Source of the DNA: Lachnospiraceae bacterium M18-1
Lineage (GTDB): Bacteria; Bacillota; Clostridia; Lachnospirales; Lachnospiraceae
Direction: 5' to 3'
NCBI GenBank assembly: GCA_000403295.2
Contig: KE159610.1
Coordinates: forward strand, 725,387 to 789,386
DNA: 64,000 bases
Made by a program: the position numbers and the translations under genes. The number at the start of each line of letters is the position of its first letter. The stretch's first letter is position 1. Below are positions 1-8,812 of the stretch, piece by piece. The notes beneath the pieces were generated by a model that searched no databases, was not told where the DNA came from, and was given only the letters and a program-made list of their open reading frames with translations.

Positions 1-3000
1 GTTCATCCAACACCTTCGTATATGCGTCTGTAAACTGTTTCAATAATTCCGGAAGTTTAGGAATATCTGTAAAGGGCTTATCTTTCTTTACAATTGTCCG
101 GATCGCATCCACAACGCTCTCCAGTTCAACATCCACGATATAAGTTTTACTGTCGTCATATTTTTCTAAATACAGCAGCGCCTTATCAAATATCCCCTTC
201 TGTTCTCCTGCGAAAAACGCCTTAATTGGTTCATAGTCCTCAGCAAAATCAAGCAGATCATCCTGCTTCCTAGATACTGTCTGGAAAAATTCTACCGCAG
301 ACTGGTTCCGCGCAATATCAGACATGATCCGGATGCCCTCATCAACCACTTTTATTCCCGGGTATTTTGCTCTGTCATAATCTTTTTTCATAACCCGAAG
401 TTCTGTCATGAGCTTATCTGCAAAGGTTATAAAAAATTTCATTACCGCATCTTCATCCTCAGACGGGCTGCTGGTATGGAATAATTCTTTTAAGATATCA
501 CGGACAACTTTTTTGTCCTTATCTGATACACGGACGCGCTCCTCCATCATCAGCTTTTCTGCAAAGGCTTTCTTTGTAATATAATTAATGATTTCCTCTA
601 TGTCTTTATTAATCATGGAAACTTGCGCGCCATTCACAGAGAAATAGACATCTCCCCTCTTGAACAATTTTGCAACAAGCCATTGAACATCATTTTCTAC
701 AAATCCATACGGAGCTTTCATAAACCGATCCTTTATGGATTTCATGGACGTCTTTACATGCATCCGGCTGTTCCCCGCTATATACTGTAACACATCATCA
801 AGCGCATGGATATTCGGCTCTGTACCGCCTTCCAGATCAAAGGATCTCTGATTGTCGGCCTTGAAAAGCTTCCGAATGTCATCCTCTCCAAAAGCAGCGT
901 CAATATAATCCAGTTTATGATATACGTTCTTTACTAATCTGCCGATGGCGTCACTGACCCTTGCAGATACGTCTTTCGCGCCGATCTGTGCCCGATCCCC
1001 ATTCACATAGATCACCGCATTCTTTAAGGATTCTGTCAGGAACAATTTGGCGTTACTGTCGCGCTCCCGCATCTCCAGTCTTTTTGCTTCCTTGATGCTC
1101 TCATACTTGGATAATGCAGAAGATGTATTTAAACGCAGAAATTTTTCAATCTTTAAGTATCTCTGAATCTCATCCATAAAGGCACGGTCATCTGGAAGCA
1201 CCGCCAATACCTCCCTGCCCTGTCCGGATATCATTCTAAGTGTTGTCTCGTCTGTCCCGTAATCAGATGCCGGAGTAAGAATATGCACCCCAATATCAAA
1301 ATTCTGTGTCGGTTTATAATGCCTGTCATCTACAATCTGATTAAAATTAAAAGAGTATCTGCCATTAAATGCAGGATATTTATATTTCCTATCTGTAAAA
1401 ATATCCTCGAAGATCATTTCAGATACTTTATTGATAATTTCTGCCATCTCTACGCTTTGATTTTCAATTTCCCGGTTAATTTCCTGTTCTTCATCCGTGA
1501 GGAATACATAAATGTCCCCGTTTTTCTGTACCAGATTCTGGCGCATCAATACCTTCAGCGCCTCTCCTACTTTTTCTTTCAGCGCAATTCGGTCATCATC
1601 AATCCCCTCTGCCATGAGACTCGTGATATTGTCGATGTTCGCCGCAACCACCTTATCTACATACTTAATCATAAAAAGTGCTTTGAGTACATCCACTGCA
1701 AATACTTTTTCTTTATGTTCCGGATTGATCATATCATTCTCATATGCACGGATAATGACTCCGCGATGGCTGTGGTCTAAAAAATTTTCCAATGCGCCAT
1801 AAAAAGCATAAAATGGAATGATTGTCCCTACTTCATCTTCTTTATATTCCATTGCCGATTCTTTGAACATTGCCAGCATGGAACGTTCTCCTTCAGATAG
1901 ATGCTTTCCCGATGCCCCGTGGGTTCGGATAGACGTCAGGACACTTGCCAGTAAGTTGAATTGATACGGTACAAATGGGTACACGCACACAAAATCATTT
2001 TCGTCTGCATACAACTTCTTTTCCACGCCATCATTGAAAGTAATTAAATTTTTTATAATAGTAGCCTTCTGACCATATAACAGACGTAATGTCTGCGCAG
2101 GCATCTCTTTCTTTTCCAAAATTCGTTTTTTGATCACTTCATCTACATTCGCAGAGGAAAGAGACAGTCTTGTGTCAAAACGTCCCTGGATCTTTGAAAA
2201 GTCATTCCCCTTTACTTTTGTCACGGAATCAATATCCTGCTGACTGGTGACGATCACCCATGCCTTCCCCATACATTCTTTACCAAGTTCTTCTGTTACA
2301 GTCTGCAAGTTTAACATCAGCTTTGAATCTTCTCCGATATATTGTCCAATCTCATCTACCAGAAAAACCACATGATGATTATTCCCCTTCTGGTCAATAT
2401 AAGCTTTGACACGTTTTGCAAAATCTTCAATACTGATCTGATAGGATTCCGCTGCCTTTTCACACCAGTTGCGCGCAGCCGCCTCGCTCATAAATCCCAT
2501 TCCGGTAAGGACTTCCACTACATCATCCTGGATAAAATCAAAGTCCTGTCTCGAATCCTCCCATGCCTCGCCATAATACTCATCAAATTTCTGTTTGAAC
2601 TCACCATATCGTCCTTCCCCTGTCAGTTTTCTTTCCAAATCCGCCAGGAAAGGCATGGCCCCGCAAAAGCCCTGCATCTCATTAAATACTTTTAAGAATA
2701 CATTCACGATCGCATCCTTATTCTGCTTGCTGTTCGAGTCACTTTTTGAGTCAATGTTGAAAAGCACCACATCCGTATCCGTATCGGCAGCCAGCATCAT
2801 ATCTGCAAGCACGGCTCTGTCTGTAATCTTCTTATCATCCGCGAAATAATCAATAGCTTTTTTACCGCTCACGGATTTATTTGCCAACAAATAAGAAAGG
2901 ATTTTTAAGAAATGGGATTTACCGCTTCCAAAGAAACCAGAGATCCATACACCCATTTTCGGAGTCGTTCCGGCAATCCCTTTTTTATATGCGGAAAAGA

Positions 3001-3145
3001 AATCTGCAAAATGTTTCTGTAATTCCTTTGTGACTACATATTCGTCCAATTCCTGCGCCGCATTTTCTGCTTCGCTCTGCCCTACAATGATCACGCCCTG
3101 TATATCACGTTCAATCTCTTTTTCAAATATTTCTTTGATCAGCAT
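1..3145 (-). CDS. brxC: BREX system P-loop ATPase BrxC, 3' end beyond window
   Basis: Large ATPase of the BREX phage-defence complex. About 1048 residues are visible; the family is near 1200, so the C-terminus lies left of the window. A Walker A motif GFFGSGKSHFL sits near residues 70-80, and an acidic Walker-B-like stretch (VVFLVDEIGQYIG) near residue 260. The start at 3145 is chosen because AGGAGG lies about 12 bases upstream; an in-frame ATG six bases earlier (3151) is possible but too close to the ribosome site. It follows brxB by 63 bp on the same strand in the standard brxA-brxB-brxC order. Known of the family: BrxC is required for BREX defence together with PglX, PglZ and BrxL or BrxHI. 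Those genes would lie outside this window, so completeness of the system is inferred, not seen. Confidence 0.93.
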   Translation of the reverse strand, partial: MLIKEIFEKEIERDIQGVIIVGQSEAENAAQELDEYVVTKELQKHFADFFSAYKKGIAGTTPKMGVWISGFFGSGKSHFLKILSYLLANKSVSGKKAIDYFADDKKITDRAVLADMMLAADTDTDVVLFNIDSKSDSNSKQNKDAIVNVFLKVFNEMQGFCGAMPFLADLERKLTGEGRYGEFKQKFDEYYGEAWEDSRQDFDFIQDDVVEVLTGMGFMSEAAARNWCEKAAESYQISIEDFAKRVKAYIDQKGNNHHVVFLVDEIGQYIGEDSKLMLNLQTVTEELGKECMGKAWVIVTSQQDIDSVTKVKGNDFSKIQGRFDTRLSLSSANVDEVIKKRILEKKEMPAQTLRLLYGQKATIIKNLITFNDGVEKKLYADENDFVCVYPFVPYQFNLLASVLTSIRTHGASGKHLSEGERSMLAMFKESAMEYKEDEVGTIIPFYAFYGALENFLDHSHRGVIIRAYENDMINPEHKEKVFAVDVLKALFMIKYVDKVVAANIDNITSLMAEGIDDDRIALKEKVGEALKVLMRQNLVQKNGDIYVFLTDEEQEINREIENQSVEMAEIINKVSEMIFEDIFTDRKYKYPAFNGRYSFNFNQIVDDRHYKPTQNFDIGVHILTPASDYGTDETTLRMISGQGREVLAVLPDDRAFMDEIQRYLKIEKFLRLNTSSALSKYESIKEAKRLEMRERDSNAKLFLTESLKNAVIYVNGDRAQIGAKDVSARVSDAIGRLVKNVYHKLDYIDAAFGEDDIRKLFKADNQRSFDLEGGTEPNIHALDDVLQYIAGNSRMHVKTSMKSIKDRFMKAPYGFVENDVQWLVAKLFKRGDVYFSVNGAQVSMINKDIEEIINYITKKAFAEKLMMEERVRVSDKDKKVVRDILKELFHTSSPSEDEDAVMKFFITFADKLMTELRVMKKDYDRAKYPGIKVVDEGIRIMSDIARNQSAVEFFQTVSRKQDDLLDFAEDYEPIKAFFAGEQKGIFDKALLYLEKYDDSKTYIVDVELESVVDAIRTIVKKDKPFTDIPKLPELLKQFTDAYTKVLDE

Positions 3146-3208
3146 ATGCATTCCTCCTGATAAATCATTCGTTTTCTTCTTTTATTGCCGACTTGTATTT
3201 TTTTCTGC

Positions 3209-3799
3209 CTATCGAACCAAGCGGAATGCCCGATAATAATTATCTTCCGGATATTGGTTGAATATGATCAGTTCCTGTTCCGTGTAAGTACCCGGATAGA
3301 ATAAAACCATAGGCACACTGGCAAACGTCTGGGGCATATTGTAAAGAATTTTATTAAACACTTCCGGAGCCTGCAGCAATGGATAACATTTTCCTACTCC
3401 TGTCAAAAAAACGACCGCATTCTCCGGTGTATTCTCTGCAATATGCTTTACTAGCAGATTTTCCTTGTCAGTGATCTTTAATGTATGCTGGATTGCATCC
3501 TGCACTTTCTTAATACCGCGCTTTTCTTCCTGCGTGTAGCACTTTTCCATAAAATTCTTGCTCTGCAGATGGTCTATGATCAAATCATATAGATCATAGA
3601 CCACCAGCTGAAAGCCATCTGTCCCTTTTAGGTTCTTATTTTTCAAGTAAGAAATCCGGTTCCTTACAATCAATTCATGTTCCGGCGCATAGTCAAACAC
3701 CCAATAGTTTACCTCATTTGCCTTCCCCTTTGTCTGTCTAAAAGATGGGTTCTTTATCAGCACTTCCATCTGGTCTAACCGTTCTTCAATACTCGCCAT
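3209..3799 (-). CDS. brxB: BREX protein BrxB (DUF1788)
   Basis: 196-residue protein matching the DUF1788/BrxB family in length and content, starting MASIEERLDQMEVLI and containing the family-like stretch VVFLTGVGKCYPLLQA near residue 130. The start overlaps the brxA stop by one base (TAATG arrangement), so the two are translationally coupled. Its molecular role is not established in the family; genetically it is needed for BREX phage exclusion. No catalytic motif or membrane segment is visible. The placement between brxA and brxC is diagnostic of BREX. Confidence 0.92.
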   Translation of the reverse strand: MASIEERLDQMEVLIKNPSFRQTKGKANEVNYWVFDYAPEHELIVRNRISYLKNKNLKGTDGFQLVVYDLYDLIIDHLQSKNFMEKCYTQEEKRGIKKVQDAIQHTLKITDKENLLVKHIAENTPENAVVFLTGVGKCYPLLQAPEVFNKILYNMPQTFASVPMVLFYPGTYTEQELIIFNQYPEDNYYRAFRLVR

Positions 3800-4401
3800 T
3801 ATCTTACCCCCGAAAGAGCTTTTATTATCAGCTCCATATCATGATCTGCAAGCCATCTTTCCATTTCCGGTTCTAATATCGGTCTATAGATTGTTCTTAC
3901 ATCCTTCCCCTTATCTGTGATACCCGCCTCATATAAAAATGTTTTATAACTCTTACCCAATCTTGCTAATGTAGCATCCGTCCATCCGGCTGCCTTTTTA
4001 CTCTGCAGCTGCTTATCCTTAAAAAAAATATTTAGATCACTTGGCTTATATTCATTACTTCCAATGATCATTTTTTCTCTGATCACCTCATATACAAAAT
4101 CAAAAAATAATGTATCGTCTTCCATAATCGCAGCAAGGTTAAAAATCTTTTGTGTCGATACATCTCCATTTAAAAACACTGGATAAAAGCTTTCTCCCAT
4201 AGCCTTGATCCTTGACGATACCGTATTAAAAATCTGTGAGGCTCTCTCCGGAGTAGATGCAGCAAATATATTTTCATTTCTACATAATTCTTTGATCTCT
4301 TCAAAACTCTTTCCCTCCGACAGCAGCTTTACCTCGTTACGAAATTCCATAAACCAAAAAGAATGCTTTACTGCTCCGGCACTATATTCTTTTCTTTTCA
4401 T
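3799..4401 (-). CDS. brxA: BREX protein BrxA (DUF1819)
   Basis: 200-residue protein of the DUF1819/BrxA family, starting MKRKEYSAGAVKHSFWFMEF, which is a typical BrxA N-terminus. BrxA proteins are small helical proteins with NusB-like and winged-helix folds and reported DNA binding; this is family knowledge rather than something visible here. It is the first gene of the operon, with a promoter and an inverted repeat just upstream. The ATG at 4401 has only a weak ribosome site (GGGAAGG), so translation of the first gene may be modest. No other start fits the family N-terminus better. Confidence 0.92.
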   Translation of the reverse strand: MKRKEYSAGAVKHSFWFMEFRNEVKLLSEGKSFEEIKELCRNENIFAASTPERASQIFNTVSSRIKAMGESFYPVFLNGDVSTQKIFNLAAIMEDDTLFFDFVYEVIREKMIIGSNEYKPSDLNIFFKDKQLQSKKAAGWTDATLARLGKSYKTFLYEAGITDKGKDVRTIYRPILEPEMERWLADHDMELIIKALSGVR

Positions 4402-4419
4402 GTGGATTTACGCCTTCCC

Positions 4420-4485
4420 ATTATAGTTCAAATCTGTATGTTAAATCTATGATCACTTTATAGTTCATGATTTTACCATAGATTT
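4420..4485 (-). promoter_or_regulatory. BREX operon promoter with inverted-repeat operator
   Basis: On the minus strand a perfect TATAAT lies at 4425-4420, 19 bases before the brxA ATG. A 9-bp perfect inverted repeat (AAATCTATG at 4443-4451, CATAGATTT at 4477-4485) starts at the -35 position of that promoter, which is otherwise poor (AGATTT). The arrangement suggests a dimeric regulator covering the -35 region. No regulator gene is adjacent in the window. The -10 is clear; the operator role is inferred. Confidence 0.6.
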
Positions 4486-4652
4486 GATAGAAATGATACT
4501 AAATAGTGCAAGTTGCAACAGCTTTCCTCAACTTCTCTGAGAGAAAAAGGTTACAGCTCACACCTCGACAATGAGTGACCTGTAGCAGAAAAAGAGCATG
4601 ACGAATGCCATACTCTCCAAATTAAAATGATAACCTGTATACAATTTTTCTG

Positions 4653-5080
4653 TCACACGATATCCAGATATGTCTTATGATCCGGCGCGGGAAATGCCTG
4701 ATCTATTTCTGACAGTTCCTGCTCCGAGAACCGGATATCCAGTGCTCCGGCATTTGCCTCCACATATGCGCTCTTCCCGCTTCTGGGGATCGCGATCGTA
4801 TGTTGCCGCTTCAGAACGAATGCCAGCAAAAGCTGTAGCACCGTGGCCTGATGCTCTGCGGCGATCCGGTTCAGAACCGGATGGTCCACAAGCCCTCTCT
4901 GCAGCTCCCCGGCCTGAGCCAGCGGGCAGTATGCCATCAGGGCCACATCGTGGGCGTCCATCCAGGGCTTCAGAGAATATTCGTTTCCCCGGGAACCAAG
5001 ATGGTACAGCACCTGATTCACCAGGCAATGATTCCCGGCTGCGCGGCTGCGATTCGGCAAACGGGTTGAGGGATTCTATA
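4653..5080 (-). pseudogene. Aldo/keto reductase, C-terminal remnant
   Basis: Minus-strand frame of about 135 codons that aligns with the C-terminal half of aldo/keto reductases: NQVLYHLGSRGNEY, MAYCPLAQAGELQRG, a cofactor-binding IPRSGKSAYVEANAGAL, and a C-terminal FPAPDHKTYLDIV. The N-terminal barrel half with the catalytic Asp, Tyr and Lys is missing. The homologous frame breaks off next to the glycerate kinase stop codon at 5082, which looks like a deletion joint. It is unlikely to make an active enzyme. The 3' end appears intact. Confidence 0.8.
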
Positions 5081-5081
5081 T

Positions 5082-6299
5082 TCACACAGACAGCGCCCGG
5101 AACACCTGCTCCACGGACAGCGTCATATTCTCCCTGGCGTTCTCCGGAACCATAGCCTCATCCAATGTCGTCACGCCCCGGACGATGGGGAAAAACGCGT
5201 CGATCCCCGCAGCGTTGCACTCTCCTGCGTCCTTTGTGACACCTCCGGCAAATGCCAGCACCTTTGCTCCATATTTTTTCGCCAGACGGGCCACGCCTAC
5301 CGGCGCCTTGCCCATGGCGGTCTGGAAATCCAGCCTGCCTTCCCCGGTGATCACGATATCCGCGTCCTTCACTTCCTGTTCCAGCTGGATCGCGTCCAGC
5401 ACAATATCGATCCCGGACTGTAACTCCGCATTGGGAAGATAGCTTAAAAATGCGAAACCGAGTCCGCCTGCGGCGCCTGCTCCTTCCGCCATCCTGTGAT
5501 CCTCGCCGGTAAATTCCTGTGTCTTGTCTGCAAAATGCTTCATCTTCTCGTCAAAGCTCTGCTTTTCCTCTTCCTTAACCCCCTTCTGCGGCCCAAACAC
5601 ATACACCGCGCCGTTGTCGCCGCAAAGCGGATTTTTTACATCGCATGCAATACGGAAATGGCATGCCTTCAATGCGTCCGGCACATGCTTTGCGGTGATC
5701 GACGCGATCCTGTCCAGATCCCGGATCCCCGGCCGGATGGGATTGCCATCCCCGTCCAGAAATTCGTAGCCCAAGGCCTGGAGCATCCCTGCGCCGCCCT
5801 CGGTTGTGGCGCTTCCGCCGATCCCGATGATCAATTCCCGGCAGCCCCGGCCTACCGCATCCAGGATCATTTCACCCACGCCGTATGTGGTGGCTCTGGA
5901 AGGATCCAGCTCTTCTCTTTTTATTAAAATGATTCCCGAAGCCTCAGCCATCTCCAGCACGGCGGTTTTTTTATCTCCCAGGATGCCGTATCTGGCTTCC
6001 GTTTTCTCCCCCAGGGGGCCGGTTACCCAGACGGTCACATATTCCCCGCCCAGGCCTTCCACCAGCGCCTCTGTGGTTCCTTCCCCGCCGTCGGCCAGGG
6101 GTTTTACAACGATCCTGTCCGCACCGCAGACCCTGTCAATTCCGTCCGCACCGCAGGCTCTCTCAATTCCATCTGCACCGCAGGCTCTCTCAATTCCATC
6201 TGCACCGCAGGCCCTTTCGATCCCGGCCTTCGCCGCACACCCCGCTTCCATAGAGCTCATGCTTCCTTTAAATGAATCTATCGCGATCACGACTTTCAT
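5082..6299 (-). CDS. glxK: Glycerate kinase (type II, GlxK/GarK family) with internal repeat
   Basis: 405-residue kinase that phosphorylates D-glycerate with ATP to 2- or 3-phosphoglycerate. Family hallmarks are the N-terminal MKVVIAIDSFKGSMSSMEA, then PLADGGEGTTEALV, GIGGSATTEGGAGMLQALG in the middle, and VITGEGRLDFQTAMGKAP near residue 320. Members are usually about 375-380 residues. The excess of about 27 residues is explained by repeats of a nine-residue unit (IERACGADG) at about residues 25-60, between the first helix and the PLADGGEG segment. The start ATG follows GGAGG closely. Upstream lies an intergenic repeat block and then an exporter gene on the same strand. The fold and function call is secure; whether the expanded form is active is unknown. 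Confidence 0.93.
   Translation of the reverse strand: MKVVIAIDSFKGSMSSMEAGCAAKAGIERACGADGIERACGADGIERACGADGIDRVCGADRIVVKPLADGGEGTTEALVEGLGGEYVTVWVTGPLGEKTEARYGILGDKKTAVLEMAEASGIILIKREELDPSRATTYGVGEMILDAVGRGCRELIIGIGGSATTEGGAGMLQALGYEFLDGDGNPIRPGIRDLDRIASITAKHVPDALKACHFRIACDVKNPLCGDNGAVYVFGPQKGVKEEEKQSFDEKMKHFADKTQEFTGEDHRMAEGAGAAGGLGFAFLSYLPNAELQSGIDIVLDAIQLEQEVKDADIVITGEGRLDFQTAMGKAPVGVARLAKKYGAKVLAFAGGVTKDAGECNAAGIDAFFPIVRGVTTLDEAMVPENARENMTLSVEQVFRALSV
6121..6228. repeat. 27-bp coding tandem repeat, four units
   Basis: Four tandem 27-bp units start at 6121, 6148, 6175 and 6202, each beginning GCACCGCAG on the plus strand. Units 2 and 3 are identical; units 1 and 4 differ at a few positions. 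The period is a multiple of three, so the glycerate kinase frame stays open whatever the copy number. The identity of the central units points to recent duplication by slippage. Confidence 0.95.
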
Positions 6300-6318
6300 A
6301 TCGTTTCCTCCAAAGTTT

Positions 6319-6408
6319 TATACCCAAGGCACCCCGTTATGGCCATTCGGCCGTTTCACAAAGTATACCCAAGGCACCCCGTTATGGCCATCCGGCTGTT
6401 TCATAAGG
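6319..6408. repeat. 45-bp intergenic tandem duplication
   Basis: Two adjacent 45-bp units (6319-6363 and 6364-6408), both beginning TATACCCAAGGCACCCCGTT, with only a few differences. They lie between the glycerate kinase start and the exporter gene stop. The TATACCCAAGGC core resembles the TATACCCAAAGGGCATCCCC core of the dispersed repeat at 57959, so they may be related. Confidence 0.85.
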
Positions 6409-6455
6409 TATATACTCACGGCCCATAAAGTCTGCCGTAAGTATCGCGCCAGACA

Positions 6456-6489
6456 CAGCCGCAAAGCAGCATACTTCCTTATGCGGCTG
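6456..6489. other. Intergenic hairpin
   Basis: An 8-bp perfect stem (CAGCCGCA at 6456-6463, TGCGGCTG at 6482-6489) inside a larger imperfect palindrome spanning about 6430-6525. No T-run follows on either strand, so it is not a clear intrinsic terminator. It could be a mobile palindrome remnant or an mRNA-stabilising element. Confidence 0.5.
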
Positions 6490-6572
6490 CGCACGTCACG
6501 TGATACTGCGCGGCAGATTCATCCGTTCATATCAAAAACATGAAGTGATGCCGGAGCACGTTCCTATCCGGC

Positions 6573-7739
6573 TCATTTTTCTTCCCAATACAGCTTCTTC
6601 TGCCGTTCATCCAGCGATCTCACGAACCGCTGTTTATAGACCAGAAATTCTTCCATATCCATCAGAATGTGATAGAGGATCGCTCTGTTTTCAAATTCCT
6701 CCCTGGACTTGGGCAGTTCTTCCTTTTTCATATCCCGGAAGATGCCTTCCAGCTTTTCCATCTGTGCGGACGGGACATTCCGCTCCACCACGTAGTCCGC
6801 CAGGTACAGCATGTACTCTGCCACCACCCCGGCCTGCTTCGGTATGTAACGGATCTTTTTCACCTCATAGTGCAGGTTGTGGAGCACATGACACTGATCG
6901 GAGCGCATTTCAAAGTAATCGATGTAATAAACCGGATGGGAATGGAATGTATTTTCCTGATATTCGTATGCTTCCAGAACGAAGCCCTGCAGCTCCTTCT
7001 CCAGCAGGATGATATCATCCCACAGATTGCCGGAAGGCATAGGGCCGCCCTGCCGGATTTTTCCCTGCGAACTGCTGTCCGCCACAGCCTGCTCCTGTTC
7101 TGCCTGCAGCGCAGAACCTGCCGCTCTCATGTTCTCTCCCCTGTCTGCGGCTCCCAAAACCTCCTCCTGGGATAAATACTGTGCGAACCGGCGCAGGATC
7201 TGCTGCAGCCGTTCCTCCGTGTAGCGCATATTTGCGATGATATCCTTTTCATTCCTGTCATTGTTCTGGAACAGGTTCAGCAGAAAGGCGATCACCACTC
7301 CGATCAGTACGAGCAGAAATTCATTTTCCACGAAGGCCATTCCGAAATCCCGGCTGGTCAGCAGATGGGCGCCGATCACGGAATTGACCGATATGGTGGC
7401 CCGCCAGCCCAGCATTTCCGCAAACAGGACGACACAGAAAATAAAGACTCCGTAGCCGGTCCACATGCTCTTGATATGAGCAAAGGAAGCCCATGCCAGC
7501 AGGATCGTCACAGCAAACGTGACAAAGCGGAATGCCGACAGCCTGACGGTCTCCCACTTGGTGGTCAGAAGCGTCAGCAGCGTGATGGTCCCTGCTGAAA
7601 TGGCGTACTCCAGACCCAGCAATTGGGCAATATAAATCGCCGCGCTGCTTCCCACCGCGATCTTCACTGCCAGAAGCAGCGTTTTCCTCTTTTTCGCCAG
7701 TTCCTTCTTAATCCTTTTCAAATTTGGATTCCATTCCAT
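6573..7739 (-). CDS. Aromatic acid exporter family (ArAE/FUSC-like) membrane protein
   Basis: 388-residue protein. The N-terminal ~170 residues carry several hydrophobic helices with family-like sequence (AVKIAVGSSAAIYIAQLLGL, GTITLLTLLTTKWETVRLS, GWRATISVNSVIGAHLLTSR). A soluble, charged, probably helical domain of about 200 residues follows and ends in a motif-like DMEEFLVYKQRFVRSLDERQ. This matches the small Gram-positive ArAE_1 proteins with their C-terminal domain. The likely role is efflux of aromatic or amphipathic acids across the cytoplasmic membrane; the substrate is unknown. The stop is 273 bp upstream of the glycerate kinase start, with repeats between, so co-transcription is uncertain. 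Confidence 0.82.
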   Translation of the reverse strand: MEWNPNLKRIKKELAKKRKTLLLAVKIAVGSSAAIYIAQLLGLEYAISAGTITLLTLLTTKWETVRLSAFRFVTFAVTILLAWASFAHIKSMWTGYGVFIFCVVLFAEMLGWRATISVNSVIGAHLLTSRDFGMAFVENEFLLVLIGVVIAFLLNLFQNNDRNEKDIIANMRYTEERLQQILRRFAQYLSQEEVLGAADRGENMRAAGSALQAEQEQAVADSSSQGKIRQGGPMPSGNLWDDIILLEKELQGFVLEAYEYQENTFHSHPVYYIDYFEMRSDQCHVLHNLHYEVKKIRYIPKQAGVVAEYMLYLADYVVERNVPSAQMEKLEGIFRDMKKEELPKSREEFENRAILYHILMDMEEFLVYKQRFVRSLDERQKKLYWEEK

Positions 7740-7802
7740 ATCTGTTCATTATCCTCCATCGTGTGGTCATGCTGACCTCAAGTGTCTCCAACAAATGAGA
7801 AA

Positions 7803-8540
7803 TCACTTTGCTTTTTTTGCGATGGATTTCACTAACAACATCATGGGACGGCGTAGTTCATCTTTCATTCCCGGAAGGTCCATCATTTCTTCTGACGGCT
7901 CTGCTTCCTCTACGACTTTAAGTTCAAATCCATTATTCAAAAGCCCCATCAATATTTGGGTAAGTGTGTGGTGTTGCTTTGTCACATTACAGCCTAGAAA
8001 GTGAGTTTTTCGTTCTCCCGCCATAAAATAATTATCTATCGGCCAATATTGTGGCGCGCCCTCTTTTGTATAAATCCAATCTTGTCCGATACCCGAAGTA
8101 AATACTGGATGTTCGATATTAAAAAGGAATATTCCATTTTCTTTTAGTGTTCTATGTACTTTTTCAAATATCAGGTTTATATCTTCAACATAATGTAAAG
8201 CAAGATTGGAAATAACACAATCCCAGGCGCCTTGTGGATAGTCATAGTCCTCAATTCCGCAAACTCTATATTCTATTTGTTCCGCCTTATTCTCTTGTTT
8301 GGCTTTATCAATCATTTTTTTACTCAGATCAAGACCTAATATCTGCACAGCCCCTTGCTCTGCCGCAAATTTACAATGCCATCCATAACCGCAGCCTAAG
8401 TCAAGCACTTTTTCACCATGAAGAGACGGGAACAGGGGCTTCAGCTGATGCCACTCTCCGGCAGCAGTTAAACCGCCCTTACTACGAGGCATTTTTGCAT
8501 ACTCCTCAAAAAACTTTTTATCATCATATTCATTACTCAT
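7803..8540 (-). CDS. Class I SAM-dependent methyltransferase
   Basis: 245 residues. Motif I, VLDLGCGYGWHCKFA, lies near residue 45 and binds S-adenosylmethionine. The acidic end of strand 2 (ILGLDLSKKMIDKA) and motif IV-like WDCVISNLALHYVED follow, giving a standard Rossmann-like methyltransferase. The N-terminal MSNEYDDKKFFEEYAKMPRS is typical of a common Firmicutes family of unknown substrate. The start is supported by GGAGG about 11 bases upstream. It stands alone between the exporter gene and the sensor kinase, 63 bp from the former. The substrate cannot be inferred. Confidence 0.88.
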   Translation of the reverse strand: MSNEYDDKKFFEEYAKMPRSKGGLTAAGEWHQLKPLFPSLHGEKVLDLGCGYGWHCKFAAEQGAVQILGLDLSKKMIDKAKQENKAEQIEYRVCGIEDYDYPQGAWDCVISNLALHYVEDINLIFEKVHRTLKENGIFLFNIEHPVFTSGIGQDWIYTKEGAPQYWPIDNYFMAGERKTHFLGCNVTKQHHTLTQILMGLLNNGFELKVVEEAEPSEEMMDLPGMKDELRRPMMLLVKSIAKKAK

Positions 8541-8812
8541 TATTTACTTATCCTCCATCCCCATATTGTATTCTGTCGATTTTTTTCTCCTCCCCCGCTT
8601 TGGGTTTGAATTTCTTCCCATAATCGAAAGGACTCCTTTTCGAAGCGTTTTCCATGTCTTCCCATGCACACTCTTTATTGCCTCTGCATATGAAAATTCT
8701 CTGCCTCAAAATATCCCCTGTTCTTTTATCCATTATATAAGAATGAGCAGATAAAAACAAGAAAATATCCGCCTTGACCAGGCGTGTGAACAATAACACT
8801 TACGCCGCATTT

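Noticed and set aside
6121-6228. Possible CRISPR or iteron array
   Set aside because: 27-bp units without spacers inside an intact enzyme gene.
5082-6543. Long plus-strand frames opposite the glycerate kinase gene
   Set aside because: Shadows of a GC-biased minus-strand gene; no family resemblance or ribosome sites.
8548-8799. Minus-strand frame of 83 codons between the sensor kinase and methyltransferase genes
   Set aside because: It lacks a ribosome site and family resemblance, and its end contains the ribosome site of the methyltransferase gene; treated as intergenic.
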